Below are positions 1-5,910 of a stretch of DNA of 13,164 nucleotides, piece by piece. Positions within the stretch are counted from its first letter, which is position 1, and every line of letters starts with the position of its first letter. The notes under the pieces are model-generated. The model made no database searches. It saw nothing but the letters and a program-made list of their open reading frames with translations, and was not told the DNA's origin. The stretch is from CAZUHK01 sp964620345. GTDB lineage: Bacteria; Planctomycetota; Phycisphaerae; Phycisphaerales; Zrk34. Position numbers and translations under genes: made by a program. The stretch covers positions 1 to 13,164 of the forward strand of contig CAZUHK010000081.1 in the NCBI GenBank assembly GCA_964620345.1, in the 5' to 3' direction.

Positions 1-202
1 CGCGCCGGCTGATCACCCAGCCCTCGCCGGCCAGCACCTTCAGGTGCCGGCTCGTGGTCGACTGGGGCAGTTGCAGCACCGCGCAGAGCTCGGCCACGGT
101 CAGCTCGTGCCGCTCAAGCACGCGCAGGGCACGCACTCGCGTGGCGTCGGCCAGCGAGGCGAGCTGATTGAAGATGGCGGGGGCGTCGGCCATTTGATTC
201 AT
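1..202 (-). CDS. ArsR/SmtB-family winged-helix regulator, N-terminal part (C-terminus beyond window)
   Basis: A partial gene reads leftward off the window edge. The translation begins MNQMADAPAIFNQLASLADA and continues through an ArsR-type winged helix: LADATRVRALRVLERHELTVAELCAVL, then the recognition helix QSTTSRHLKVL and the wing start GEGWVISRR. From family knowledge, the 'LPQSTxSRHLKVL..GWV.SRR' form is common in planctomycete and proteobacterial proteins where the ArsR domain is fused to a SAM-dependent methyltransferase. Whether that fusion exists here cannot be seen. No metal-binding cysteine pair occurs around the recognition helix; a lone Cys lies just before it. This makes a classical arsenic or zinc sensor less certain. 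Two starts are possible: ATG at 202 and ATG at 193. The 202 start lies inside the operator palindrome, so 193 is equally plausible. The promoter/operator upstream suggests autorepression. Confidence 0.85.
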   Translation of the reverse strand, partial: MNQMADAPAIFNQLASLADATRVRALRVLERHELTVAELCAVLQLPQSTTSRHLKVLAGEGWVISRR

Positions 203-247
203 CCGTTTATCCGGATGAATTGTTGAAGCAAACGGCCGCCAAGTCAA
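197..247 (-). promoter_or_regulatory. Promoter plus palindromic operator of the ArsR-family gene
   Basis: On the minus strand there is a TTGACT -35 (247 to 242), a 17-bp spacer and an AACAAT -10 (224 to 219). Overlapping the -10 edge and the expected transcription start is a perfect inverted repeat: ATTCATCCG at 197-205 and CGGATGAAT at 212-220, with a 6-nt spacer. It also contains the shorter palindrome ATCCGGAT at 209-216. An operator across the start point, extending into the start-codon region, is the usual place for an autorepressing ArsR-family protein. The palindrome is directly seen; its function is inferred. Confidence 0.6.
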
Positions 248-378
248 CCCCGCCGCGGCGACGCAGATGAAATGCACCTGTTTTTCCACGAAGCCACGGT
301 GGAACCTGTCCGGATGGGTCCTCTCTCAACCAACCGCCCGATCAGCGTGCGTCTCTCGCCGCTCGCGTGGGGGCGATG
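203..378. other. Intergenic stretch between the ArsR-family gene and the 118-aa gene
   Basis: About 176 bases with no supportable gene. It holds the ArsR-family promoter/operator at its left end. A TTCCAC/GTGGAA inverted repeat with a 9-nt loop lies around 285-305, but neither strand has a U-run after it, so it is not called a terminator. A further TCCGGATG sequence near 310-317 resembles half of the operator, but no second arm was found. Confidence 0.5.
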
Positions 379-735
379 TCAGCCAAACATCATCGGCGGG
401 GCTTGAGTGCAGCCCCATCGGCCGGCGCGGCGTTGCTCGTCGCGAAGCTCGCCCAATGCCTTTAGCACCCCGCGGATCACCCGGTGCATCTCGTGGGGGT
501 CATGCTGGACGTGGTCGCCGCACTCCCCGGCGTCGCTCACCTCCTGCGCGATCATCGTGACGGTCGGCGTCAGGTCGTCCAGCGAGCGATCGCCGGCCTC
601 GATCAACAGGTTCACCAGCCGCGCGGCACACGGCCGCAACGCCTCGGCCCAGTCGGGCGGGCATCGCTGATGCAGCAAATCCATCAGGCGGAACTGGGCA
701 TCGGGATCCACCGAACAGAGCGTGCGGTCCAACAT
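379..735 (-). CDS. Small conserved-looking unknown protein (118 aa)
   Basis: I do not recognise the family. The reading frame is supported by an almost perfect Shine-Dalgarno, AAGGAGGT at 749-742, seven bases before the ATG, stronger than any other in the window. The product looks soluble and mostly helical, with no signal peptide or membrane segment. Features include acidic and Leu-rich helices (ARLVNLLIEAGDRSLDDL, then a helix with ALGELRDEQRR). A His/Cys-rich patch lies near residues 71-84 (ECGDHVQHDPHEMH) and could bind metal, though that is only a suggestion. The C-terminal tail is Gly/Pro/Met-rich (APPMMFG). It stands alone between the ArsR-family gene and the lipoprotein gene, all on the same strand but with 116-176 bp gaps, so it is probably its own unit. 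The strong ribosome site suggests high expression. Confidence 0.75.
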   Translation of the reverse strand: MLDRTLCSVDPDAQFRLMDLLHQRCPPDWAEALRPCAARLVNLLIEAGDRSLDDLTPTVTMIAQEVSDAGECGDHVQHDPHEMHRVIRGVLKALGELRDEQRRAGRWGCTQAPPMMFG

Positions 736-792
736 GACGTGACCTCCTTGCCGCGCGGCCCACGGGCATCGGTCACCTTTCCCCTTGATTGC

Positions 793-820
793 ATGGTATC
801 CCCGGCGCAGCGCGAGTCCA
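793..820 (-). promoter_or_regulatory. Putative promoter for the 118-aa gene
   Basis: On the minus strand, TGGACT (820 to 815) and TACCAT (798 to 793) are separated by 16 bp. Each matches four of six consensus positions. The predicted transcript would start near 786 and have a leader of about 50 nt containing the strong Shine-Dalgarno. This is a match by eye only. Confidence 0.3.
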
Positions 821-851
821 GCGAAATCCGCGGGGCAAATGCACGGCCCGT

Positions 852-1541
852 TCAGCCCCCGTTGGTCGGCGGCAGCGCGAGCGTCGGGCCGGGAATCAGC
901 CCGTGCGATCGCAGCCGGGCGTGAATCGCTTCATCGGCCGGCGCCAGGGCGTAGGCATGGCGTAGCTGTGTCACCGCCGCGTCGCGATCGCCCAGGGCGT
1001 CGTAAAAATCCGCCAGGGCGACGTAGGCCGCCGCATCGCGCCCGTCGCCCACGCGGATCGCGGTGCGATAGGCCACCAGCGCCGCGTCGTGATCGCCAAG
1101 GCGCTCGAGGTACCGCGCCTTTCGGATGTAGTCGGCCACGCGGCCGTAGCGCTGCGCCGCGTCGGCGACAAAGCCCATCAGGCGTGGGGAATCGCCCTGT
1201 TGATAGATCGCCTCGGCCAGGGCGTCGACGATGTCGTAGGTTTCCGGCTGGGTCGGCGGGCCCTCGGCGCGGAGGGTGTAGGCCACCTCGAGGTACGTCC
1301 GCGCCGCATCGGCGGCGCCTTCGCGCAGGGCAAGCTTGCCCAGGTAGTAGTTGGCGACCCAGTCCTGCGGCTGGCGGTCGTGGACGCGGAGCATGTAGTC
1401 CTCCGCCGCGGCGTAGCGCTGGGTCTTGTACGCCAGTTCACCGCGCTGGCGCAGCACGCTGGTCGAGGTCTGGCAGCCCATCGGACCGCCGGCGATCAAC
1501 ACCAGCAGCGCGGCGAGCAGGAATCGACGGATCACGGTCAT
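852..1541 (-). CDS. TPR-repeat lipoprotein
   Basis: The 229-aa product begins MTVIRRFLLAALLVLIAGG and has a candidate lipobox ending PMGC, with Cys23 as the lipidation site. The -3 residue is Pro rather than the usual Leu, so lipidation is likely but not certain. The rest is built of tetratricopeptide-like helices. Examples are LAYKTQRYAAAEDYMLRVHD, YYLGKLALREGAADAARTYL, ARYLERLGDHDAALVAYRTA and LADFYDALGDRDAAVTQLRH. TPRs mediate protein-protein contacts, so this is probably an envelope-anchored scaffold or assembly factor. The C-terminus is a proline-rich tail (PGPTLALPPTNGG). The start at 1541 is chosen because GAGG lies 8 nt upstream and a signal peptide follows. The same frame is open to 1790, but that extension is Arg/Pro-rich and overlaps the divergent gene. 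No partner gene is obvious. Confidence 0.85.
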   Translation of the reverse strand: MTVIRRFLLAALLVLIAGGPMGCQTSTSVLRQRGELAYKTQRYAAAEDYMLRVHDRQPQDWVANYYLGKLALREGAADAARTYLEVAYTLRAEGPPTQPETYDIVDALAEAIYQQGDSPRLMGFVADAAQRYGRVADYIRKARYLERLGDHDAALVAYRTAIRVGDGRDAAAYVALADFYDALGDRDAAVTQLRHAYALAPADEAIHARLRSHGLIPGPTLALPPTNGG

Positions 1542-1576
1542 GGGCCTATCCTCAAAGGCGTTGGGGCCTTGGGCAA

Positions 1577-1605
1577 ACGATACCCCGGCCAACCCGGGCG
1601 GACAA
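1577..1605 (-). promoter_or_regulatory. Putative promoter for the TPR lipoprotein
   Basis: On the minus strand, TTGTCC (1605 to 1600) and TATCGT (1582 to 1577) are spaced 17 bp apart. Each matches four of six consensus bases. The expected start near 1570 gives a leader of about 30 nt. The -35 overlaps the ribosome-binding site of the divergent gene at 1618, so the two units share a very tight 76-bp control region. Confidence 0.4.
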
Positions 1606-1617
1606 GGACGCCACGTC

Positions 1618-2070
1618 ATGCCACGCCGACGCACCGTGCTGCTGGAACACCTGACGCCGACCGGCCGGCACTTCGACTGGTGCGTCGAACACCCCGCCCA
1701 TCCGGCCGGCGCCGCGCCGCTGGTCACGTTCCGCGTGACGCTGGCCAGTTGGGCCTGGGCCGCGGCCGGGCGATTGACCCTCGAGCGCATCGGCGACCAT
1801 CGCCGGGCGTACCTCGATTATCAGGGCCCGATTGCCGGCAAACGCGGGCGCGTGCGGCGCGTCGACGCGGGGCAGGTGCTTGTCCGCCGATGGGGCGCGT
1901 CGCGGGCGGTGCTGGACGTGGCGCTTGGCCGCTTCACCGGCACCGTCGAGCTGCGCCGGCTCGACAGCGATCGCTGGGCGATGGTGGCTTTGGCCGCGGC
2001 CGGGCGGCGCGGTACCATGTCCGCACCCGCACAAGTCACCCGATCGTTCCGATCAACTCAGCGGAGGTGA
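1618..2070 (+). CDS. Stand-alone LigD 3'-phosphoesterase (PE)-like domain protein
   Basis: The 150-aa product resembles the PE domain found at the N-terminus of bacterial DNA ligase D, which trims 3'-phosphates and ribonucleotides at DNA ends. Visible landmarks: LLEH (His11), GRHFDW (His18, Asp20), DHRRAYLDYQGPI (His61, Tyr65) and a GRVRRVDAGQVLV strand. Compared with the PE signature H..HxDxR...HxxxY as I recall it, both core His residues, Asp, the later His and Tyr are kept. The Arg two residues after Asp is Cys22, and the first His spacing is one residue longer. The metal site could therefore be intact while phosphate binding is altered. The last ~20 residues are basic. Start ATG 1618 has AAGGA at 1604-1608; the same frame is open to 1426 but lies inside the divergent lipoprotein gene. 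It is followed 3 bp later by the next gene. The domain call rests on pattern memory. Confidence 0.65.
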   Translation: MPRRRTVLLEHLTPTGRHFDWCVEHPAHPAGAAPLVTFRVTLASWAWAAAGRLTLERIGDHRRAYLDYQGPIAGKRGRVRRVDAGQVLVRRWGASRAVLDVALGRFTGTVELRRLDSDRWAMVALAAAGRRGTMSAPAQVTRSFRSTQRR

Positions 2071-2073
2071 ACC

Positions 2074-2478
2074 ATGGCAGACCTGGATCCACGTTTCGAC
2101 ATCGCGCCGGCCAACGATGAACCGATCGAAATCGATCTGGACGACGCGGCGAATGAGCCGGGCGACGACGAACCGGCCGGCGGCGGTCCGCCCTCGGCCA
2201 GCGCCGCGCCCAGCGCGAAGATCACGACCTTCGGCACCAGACAGCAACACGCCGACAAGTGGGACCGCACCCCCAACGTCACCGGCAAGGGCGCCATCCA
2301 CTGTAAGATATTCCACTGCAAGCTCCGCGAGGACGCCCTGGAGTACCTCGAAACCCAGGTCAACGAGTGGCTCGATCAGCACCCGGAGTACGAGGTCAAG
2401 TTCGTCAACGCCTGCATCGGCGAGATGAAAACCAAGACCGCCACCGAACAGGCGATGTTCATGACCATCTGGGTATGA
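2074..2478 (+). CDS. Conserved unknown protein with acidic disordered N-terminus (134 aa)
   Basis: The start is certain: GGAGGTGA at 2063-2070 overlaps the stop of the phosphoesterase-like gene and sits 3 nt before ATG, so the two are translationally coupled. Residues 1-50 are acidic, Pro/Gly/Ala-rich and probably disordered. Residues 60-134 look like a compact alpha/beta domain. It starts KWDRTPNVTGKGAIHC, continues with a helix (EDALEYLETQVNEWLDQHPE), and ends in strands around YEVKFVNACIGEM and MFMTIWV. The pair HC-KIF-HC (residues 76-82) plus Cys114 could bind metal or be redox active, but this is speculation. I associate similar small proteins (WDRTPN..GAIH..FH.KL..NEWL..HPE) with planctomycetes as uncharacterised families. 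The operon suggests a shared role with the phosphoesterase-like partner, possibly nucleic-acid related, but no function is claimed. Confidence 0.85.
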   Translation: MADLDPRFDIAPANDEPIEIDLDDAANEPGDDEPAGGGPPSASAAPSAKITTFGTRQQHADKWDRTPNVTGKGAIHCKIFHCKLREDALEYLETQVNEWLDQHPEYEVKFVNACIGEMKTKTATEQAMFMTIWV

Positions 2479-2479
2479 C

Positions 2480-2512
2480 CCGCGGCGCGACCGCGAAACG
2501 GTCGCTGCGCGG
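2480..2512 (+). terminator. GC-rich hairpin after the phosphoesterase-like operon
   Basis: Arms 2480-2493 (CCGCGGCGCGACCG) and 2499-2512 (CGGTCGCTGCGCGG) form a 14-bp stem with two mismatches around a CGAAA loop. It begins two bases after the stop codon. There is no U-tract, so intrinsic termination is not assured, but the position and stability fit an end-of-operon structure. Confidence 0.5.
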
Positions 2513-2513
2513 C

Positions 2514-2599
2514 AATGACCAATGGCAAATGTCGAATGACCAACGCCGCGGCGGGGCGTACACTTGGCGTTGGTTATTGGATGTTTGTCATTGGTCAAG
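2514..2599. repeat. Large imperfect palindrome made of AATGACC-type heptamers
   Basis: The left arm, 2514-2547, reads as heptamers AATGACC, AATGGCA, AATGTCG, AATGACC, then AACGCC. The right arm, 2566-2599, is its imperfect inverse complement. The arms are 34 nt each with an 18-nt GC-rich loop, pairing at most positions including a perfect run ACCAACGCC/GGCGTTGGT next to the loop. The AT-leaning composition contrasts with the GC-rich surroundings. Repeats of this CAATGACCAATG style occur in intergenic regions of planctomycetes and some other phyla (from memory). The right arm ends 3 nt before the proposed thioesterase start codon. Confidence 0.8.
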
Positions 2600-2602
2600 C
2601 GC

Positions 2603-2986
2603 GTGACGCACACCCTGCACATCCGAGTTCGATACGCCGAGTGCGACCCGATGGGCTATGCGCATCACGCGAGCTATCCGGTGTGGCTGGAGATGGCGCG
2701 CACCGAGCTGCTGCGGCACGGCGGCGTGCGGTATCGCGACCTCGAAGACCGCGGCGTGATGATCGTCGTGGCCCGGCTGAACATCAGCTTCCATCGGCCC
2801 GCCCGCTACGACGATGACCTGCAGGTTCGCGTCACCCTCCGCCGCGCCGGCGGGGCGAAGATCGAACACGACTACGAAATCACCCGCGACGGCCAGACGC
2901 TCTGCACCGCCGGCACCGTGCTCGCCTGCGTCGACCGTGCCGGCAAACCGATGCGCGTGCCCGAAGATCTGATGACCGAGCGATAG
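2603..2986 (+). CDS. Acyl-CoA thioesterase, YbgC/4-hydroxybenzoyl-CoA thioesterase (hotdog) family
   Basis: The 127-aa product is full length for a single hotdog domain. The signature RYAECDPMGYAHHASYPVWL matches the family pattern (D)xDxxGhhxHxxYhxhhE. Asp15 is in the catalytic Asp position, followed by His21/His22, Tyr25 and Glu30, and then the helix MARTELLRHGG. The beta-sheet follows through ARLNISFHRPARYDDDLQVR and GTVLACVDRAGKPMRVP. Expected activity is hydrolysis of short or aromatic acyl-CoA thioesters in the cytoplasm; YbgC members are often linked to Tol-Pal, but no tol genes are here. The start is uncertain: GTG 2603 gives the typical N-terminus, with TTG 2591 and TTG 2564 also in frame but inside the palindrome. 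No Shine-Dalgarno is visible because the repeat occupies its place. No promoter was found between the operon-end hairpin and the gene. Confidence 0.88.
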   Translation: MTHTLHIRVRYAECDPMGYAHHASYPVWLEMARTELLRHGGVRYRDLEDRGVMIVVARLNISFHRPARYDDDLQVRVTLRRAGGAKIEHDYEITRDGQTLCTAGTVLACVDRAGKPMRVPEDLMTER

Positions 2987-3094
2987 CGAGCCGGGCACTG
3001 CGTGCGAGCCGGGCACTGCGTGCCCGATCTGCGTGTCCGCGTGTTTGCGTGTTCGTGAGCGTGACCAAGCCCACGACGCCGCCGACCGGCTGGC
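2987..3094. repeat. Convergent intergenic region with an 18-bp tandem duplication, hairpin and 8-bp repeats
   Basis: Two exact 18-bp copies, CGAGCCGGGCACTGCGTG, lie at 2987-3004 and 3005-3022. The second copy extends into the hairpin CGGGCAC-TGC-GTGCCCG at 3010-3026. Three 8-bp units (GCGTGTCC, GCGTGTTT, GCGTGTTC) follow at 3031-3054. The region separates the convergent thioesterase and secreted-protein genes. The hairpin may act as a bidirectional terminator, though U-runs are lacking. Confidence 0.65.
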
Positions 3095-5743
3095 TCACGG
3101 CACTTGCAGTTTCTGGTTCAACATCGCTGCGCCGTCCATCTCGCGCAGGCCCACGCGCACCGATTCGCCGGCCAGCCGGTCGGCGGCGCCGGGCAGGCGG
3201 AAGCGCTTGATCGTCGACTGCCCCGGGCCCAGTTGGGCGATGATGCGTTGCTGGCGCGGCACGTCCGACGCCATCGCGAAGGCGTACAGCGAGCGCGGCT
3301 GCTGGCCTCGGTTGGTCACGATCGCGGTGATCACCACGTCGTTGCCCGCCGGACCGGCCTCGACGCTGAGCGTGGGGTGAAACTCGATGTCTTTGAGCCC
3401 GATCGTCAGCGGCGCGGCGACGCGCAGGGCGTACCGCCGATCCGCGTCCAGCACCAGCGCCGCGGTCAGCCGCTTGCGCCCGGCCAGCTCGCTGATCGGG
3501 AACGTCACGTTCACCGGCACCTCGAGCGAGTCGCCGGCGGGGATGTTGAAGTCGATCAGCCGGGGCTGAATCTTCCAATCTTCCTGCCCGTCGAGGCGCA
3601 GCTTGCCGCTGATCGCCGTGGGCCAGGGGTTGTGCAGGTGCAGCGCGACCTGATGCACCCTGTGGCTGGATTCGAGGAACGCCGGGGTGAACCGCAGCGA
3701 TGCGCGGAACCGCGCCAGCTTGGCATCGATGCCCTCGACAAACAGCGGCATCGTGCCCAGCTTCAGTTGGTGCCGGCCGTCGCGCGAGGCCAGCGGCGCG
3801 CGGTTGCCCCACAGATCGATCGCGACGGGCGCATCGCCGAGGAACAGCGCCAGCTCCGCGTCGGCGCCGCCGTCACCGGTGGCCCATGCGACCAGCGCCC
3901 CGCCGGCTGGGCCGTCGAGGATGTAGCACGCCGCCCGCTCGCCCAGGGGCATCTGCCCGACGATCCGCCGCTCGCCCAGTCGGTCGGCCAGGTTGGCGAA
4001 CACCGCCAGCAGCGGATCGGGCAGCGCCGCGGTCGCGCGGCTGTCCGCTCGGTTCCACGGCGCGGCGATGTACACGCCGGCCGGATCGGCCCGCCAGGCC
4101 TCGATCACGCGCAACGCCAGGTCCTCTGCCCGCTGGCGATGGTCGAACCGGGCCGGGTCGAGCGCTTCGAGCACCACGGCGGTACGCGCCGGGTCGAAGT
4201 CTTTCAGGTGCGCCGCGACGTGTTCGGGCCGCACCGAAGCGGGCACGTGCAGCGTCAGCCGCGGGGCGCGATCGGCCGCCGGGCCTTCGCGCTGGGCCGA
4301 CCAGGGCAGCACCAGCTTCGCATCGGGCACCAGCGCCGCCAGCCGCGATCGCAGCGCCGCGGTCAGCTCCGGCAGATCGTCCCGCCAGAACGCCTCGTCG
4401 CTGTCGCTGCGGCCGATCTGCCATCGGTTGACGCTCTGCCCGTATCGCACCAGCGTCGCGCGCAACGCCGCGGCCCAGTGCTTCTCATCGCCGTCGAACA
4501 GCGACAGCGGCTTGTCCGCATCGGTCCTGGCCGCCTCGGCCAGCGGGCGCGGCGCCTCGGCCAGCGACAGCGTCAGCCCCAGCCGCCGCGCGATCAACTG
4601 CTCGATGACCGCATCCGGCCCGGCTTCGAGCGCCTTGAGCTCGTCGTGCGACATGTCGGCTCGCCACACGTCGGCGATCACCGCGCCGATGCCCATCGCG
4701 TCGACCATCGCCGGCAGCAGGCCGCGCATCTGGGCCGGCAGACCCTCGGCGACGATGCCGAACCGCCGCGCATCGGCCGCGCCCGCACCGTCGTTGGCCG
4801 GCAGCCACGCGAACGCCATCGCCCGCCGCCCCACCAGCCCGCGCTCGCCGCTGACCCGCAGGTCAGCCCAGCACCAGCCCAGCCGGTCGATCTTCGGCGA
4901 CCATGTCCATCGCGGCGCGTGCCGGCCGTCGAGCACGCGCCGCTGCTGATCGAGCAGTTCGCCCGCCTCATCGTACAGCCGCACATGCGCGGTCAGCTTC
5001 TCGCCGGTCAGGTCGCGCACCGTCAGGTTGAGCTTGGGCGCCTCGGGTCGGCGGATCACGTTGGTCGGCGTGTCGCTGGCCAGTTCGATGCGTGGCAGTT
5101 GGAAGATGGCCACGTCGTCGAACCACGCGATGGCGCCGATGTCTTCGCGGTACAGCTCGTGCGGGCCGAGCGTGGCGTCGCGGAACTGTTCGCTTTGCAA
5201 TAGCTCCAGGCGCAGCACGATCCAGGCCGCGTCGTCGTGGTCGCCGCGGAGCTGGAGCTTGGCCCGTTGCCACCGGCCGTCGGTCGCGATCAGATCGGAC
5301 GCGGCGCGGCTGTCGGCGATGGGCCGGCCCGAGTCGTCGAGGAACATACCGATCATCCGCGCCCGCGCGTGCTCGGCCCGTTCGGTGCGGACCTGCACGC
5401 TCACGACATAGTCGGCGCCGGGGATCGCGGCGATCGCGCCCTTCCGCAGCACCACCGCCGCGCTGCCGCCGTTGGACTTCATGCGAAGCGACCGCTCGCC
5501 CGACACCGCGTGGGCATCGTCGAACTCGGTCAGGTCCGCCGTGTGGCGCGGGTAGCCCACGGCGCGGACGACGAACCAGTACCGCGGCAGCCGGCCGAAG
5601 TTGCCCTTGTCGCGCTCGTCGAAGTCGAACACGTGCACCACGCGGCGAGAGAGAAACGCCTCGCCGGCCGCCGCAGGAGCCGCAGCGGGCGCGCCCGCCA
5701 GCGCCATCAGCGCAACCACAACCACGATCCCGATTCGGACCAT
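3095..5743 (-). CDS. Large secreted multidomain protein: jelly-roll-like N-terminus, glycosidase-like barrel, beta-rich C-terminus
   Basis: The 882-aa product begins with a Sec signal peptide (MVRIGIVVVVALMALAGAPA, cleavage near AAAG at 25-27). Residues ~35-225 look like a carbohydrate-binding or galactose-binding jelly-roll domain. Examples are FDFDERDKGNFGRLPRYW, SGERSLRMKSNGGSAAVVL, DGRWQRAKLQL and IAWFDDVAIFQLP. Residues ~235-315 form a beta domain. Residues ~325-600 resemble a TIM barrel of clan GH-A/GH39 type with a WQIGRSDSDEAF segment at 441-452, where active enzymes usually have WxxGNE. Residues ~605-675 include AIDLWGNRAPL and MPLFVEG, typical of domains after such barrels. Residues ~695-882 are two Ig-like beta domains. 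It may bind or act on polysaccharide outside the cytoplasm; the altered motif argues for binding or an atypical mechanism. ATG 5743 has no Shine-Dalgarno and may be leaderless. Exact family unknown. Confidence 0.8.
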   Translation of the reverse strand: MVRIGIVVVVALMALAGAPAAAPAAAGEAFLSRRVVHVFDFDERDKGNFGRLPRYWFVVRAVGYPRHTADLTEFDDAHAVSGERSLRMKSNGGSAAVVLRKGAIAAIPGADYVVSVQVRTERAEHARARMIGMFLDDSGRPIADSRAASDLIATDGRWQRAKLQLRGDHDDAAWIVLRLELLQSEQFRDATLGPHELYREDIGAIAWFDDVAIFQLPRIELASDTPTNVIRRPEAPKLNLTVRDLTGEKLTAHVRLYDEAGELLDQQRRVLDGRHAPRWTWSPKIDRLGWCWADLRVSGERGLVGRRAMAFAWLPANDGAGAADARRFGIVAEGLPAQMRGLLPAMVDAMGIGAVIADVWRADMSHDELKALEAGPDAVIEQLIARRLGLTLSLAEAPRPLAEAARTDADKPLSLFDGDEKHWAAALRATLVRYGQSVNRWQIGRSDSDEAFWRDDLPELTAALRSRLAALVPDAKLVLPWSAQREGPAADRAPRLTLHVPASVRPEHVAAHLKDFDPARTAVVLEALDPARFDHRQRAEDLALRVIEAWRADPAGVYIAAPWNRADSRATAALPDPLLAVFANLADRLGERRIVGQMPLGERAACYILDGPAGGALVAWATGDGGADAELALFLGDAPVAIDLWGNRAPLASRDGRHQLKLGTMPLFVEGIDAKLARFRASLRFTPAFLESSHRVHQVALHLHNPWPTAISGKLRLDGQEDWKIQPRLIDFNIPAGDSLEVPVNVTFPISELAGRKRLTAALVLDADRRYALRVAAPLTIGLKDIEFHPTLSVEAGPAGNDVVITAIVTNRGQQPRSLYAFAMASDVPRQQRIIAQLGPGQSTIKRFRLPGAADRLAGESVRVGLREMDGAAMLNQKLQVP

Positions 5744-5749
5744 ACGGGT

Positions 5750-5780
5750 GTTATCGGTCCGATGTGAAGCACGCCTTCAA
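5750..5780 (-). promoter_or_regulatory. Putative promoter of the secreted protein, leaderless geometry
   Basis: On the minus strand, TTGAAG (5780 to 5775) and GATAAC (5755 to 5750) are separated by 19 bp. The -10-like element ends 6 nt before the ATG at 5743, so transcription would start at or next to the start codon. This fits the absence of a ribosome-binding site. The long spacer weakens the call. Confidence 0.3.
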
Positions 5781-5784
5781 CCCG

Positions 5785-5804
5785 CGTAGCGACGCGCCGC
5801 TACG
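5785..5804. repeat. Small inverted repeat in the divergent intergenic region
   Basis: CGTAGCG (5785-5791) and CGCTACG (5798-5804) pair perfectly around a 6-nt loop. A smaller hairpin, TGAAG/CTTCA, lies just before it. Both sit in the gap between the secreted-protein gene and the MFS gene, where they could be an operator or a dispersed repeat. No function is assigned. Confidence 0.45.
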
Positions 5805-5897
5805 GCCACATCGGTGCCTCCAGCCCAGCGCAGAGCGGTGTTCATCGGATCGGTAGCCCAACACCGATCGCGCCGAAACCGCAAACGAGCCGGCCGC

Positions 5898-5903
5898 TAA
5901 GAT
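5898..5903 (+). promoter_or_regulatory. -10-like element 7 nt before the MFS start codon
   Basis: TAAGAT matches the -10 consensus at four of six positions and is placed so that the transcript would begin at about the A of ATG 5911. No good -35 is present 16-18 bp upstream (GAAACC region), so support comes mainly from the missing ribosome site and from the similar geometry at the glycerate kinase gene. Confidence 0.3.
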
Positions 5904-5910
5904 GCGGGCC

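Noticed and set aside
285..305. TTCCAC/GTGGAA inverted repeat as a terminator for the 118-aa gene
   Set aside because: On the relevant strand it is followed by an A-run, not a U-run, and the stem is only 6 bp.
1542..1790. Upstream extension of the TPR lipoprotein reading frame
   Set aside because: It would bury the signal peptide and overlap the divergent phosphoesterase-like gene; the start at 1541 has a ribosome site and lipoprotein signal.
3104..5203. Long plus-strand open frame opposite the secreted-protein gene
   Set aside because: The translation is Arg/Gln/His-rich without domains, typical of the antisense frame of a GC-rich gene; the minus-strand frame has a signal peptide and ordered domains.
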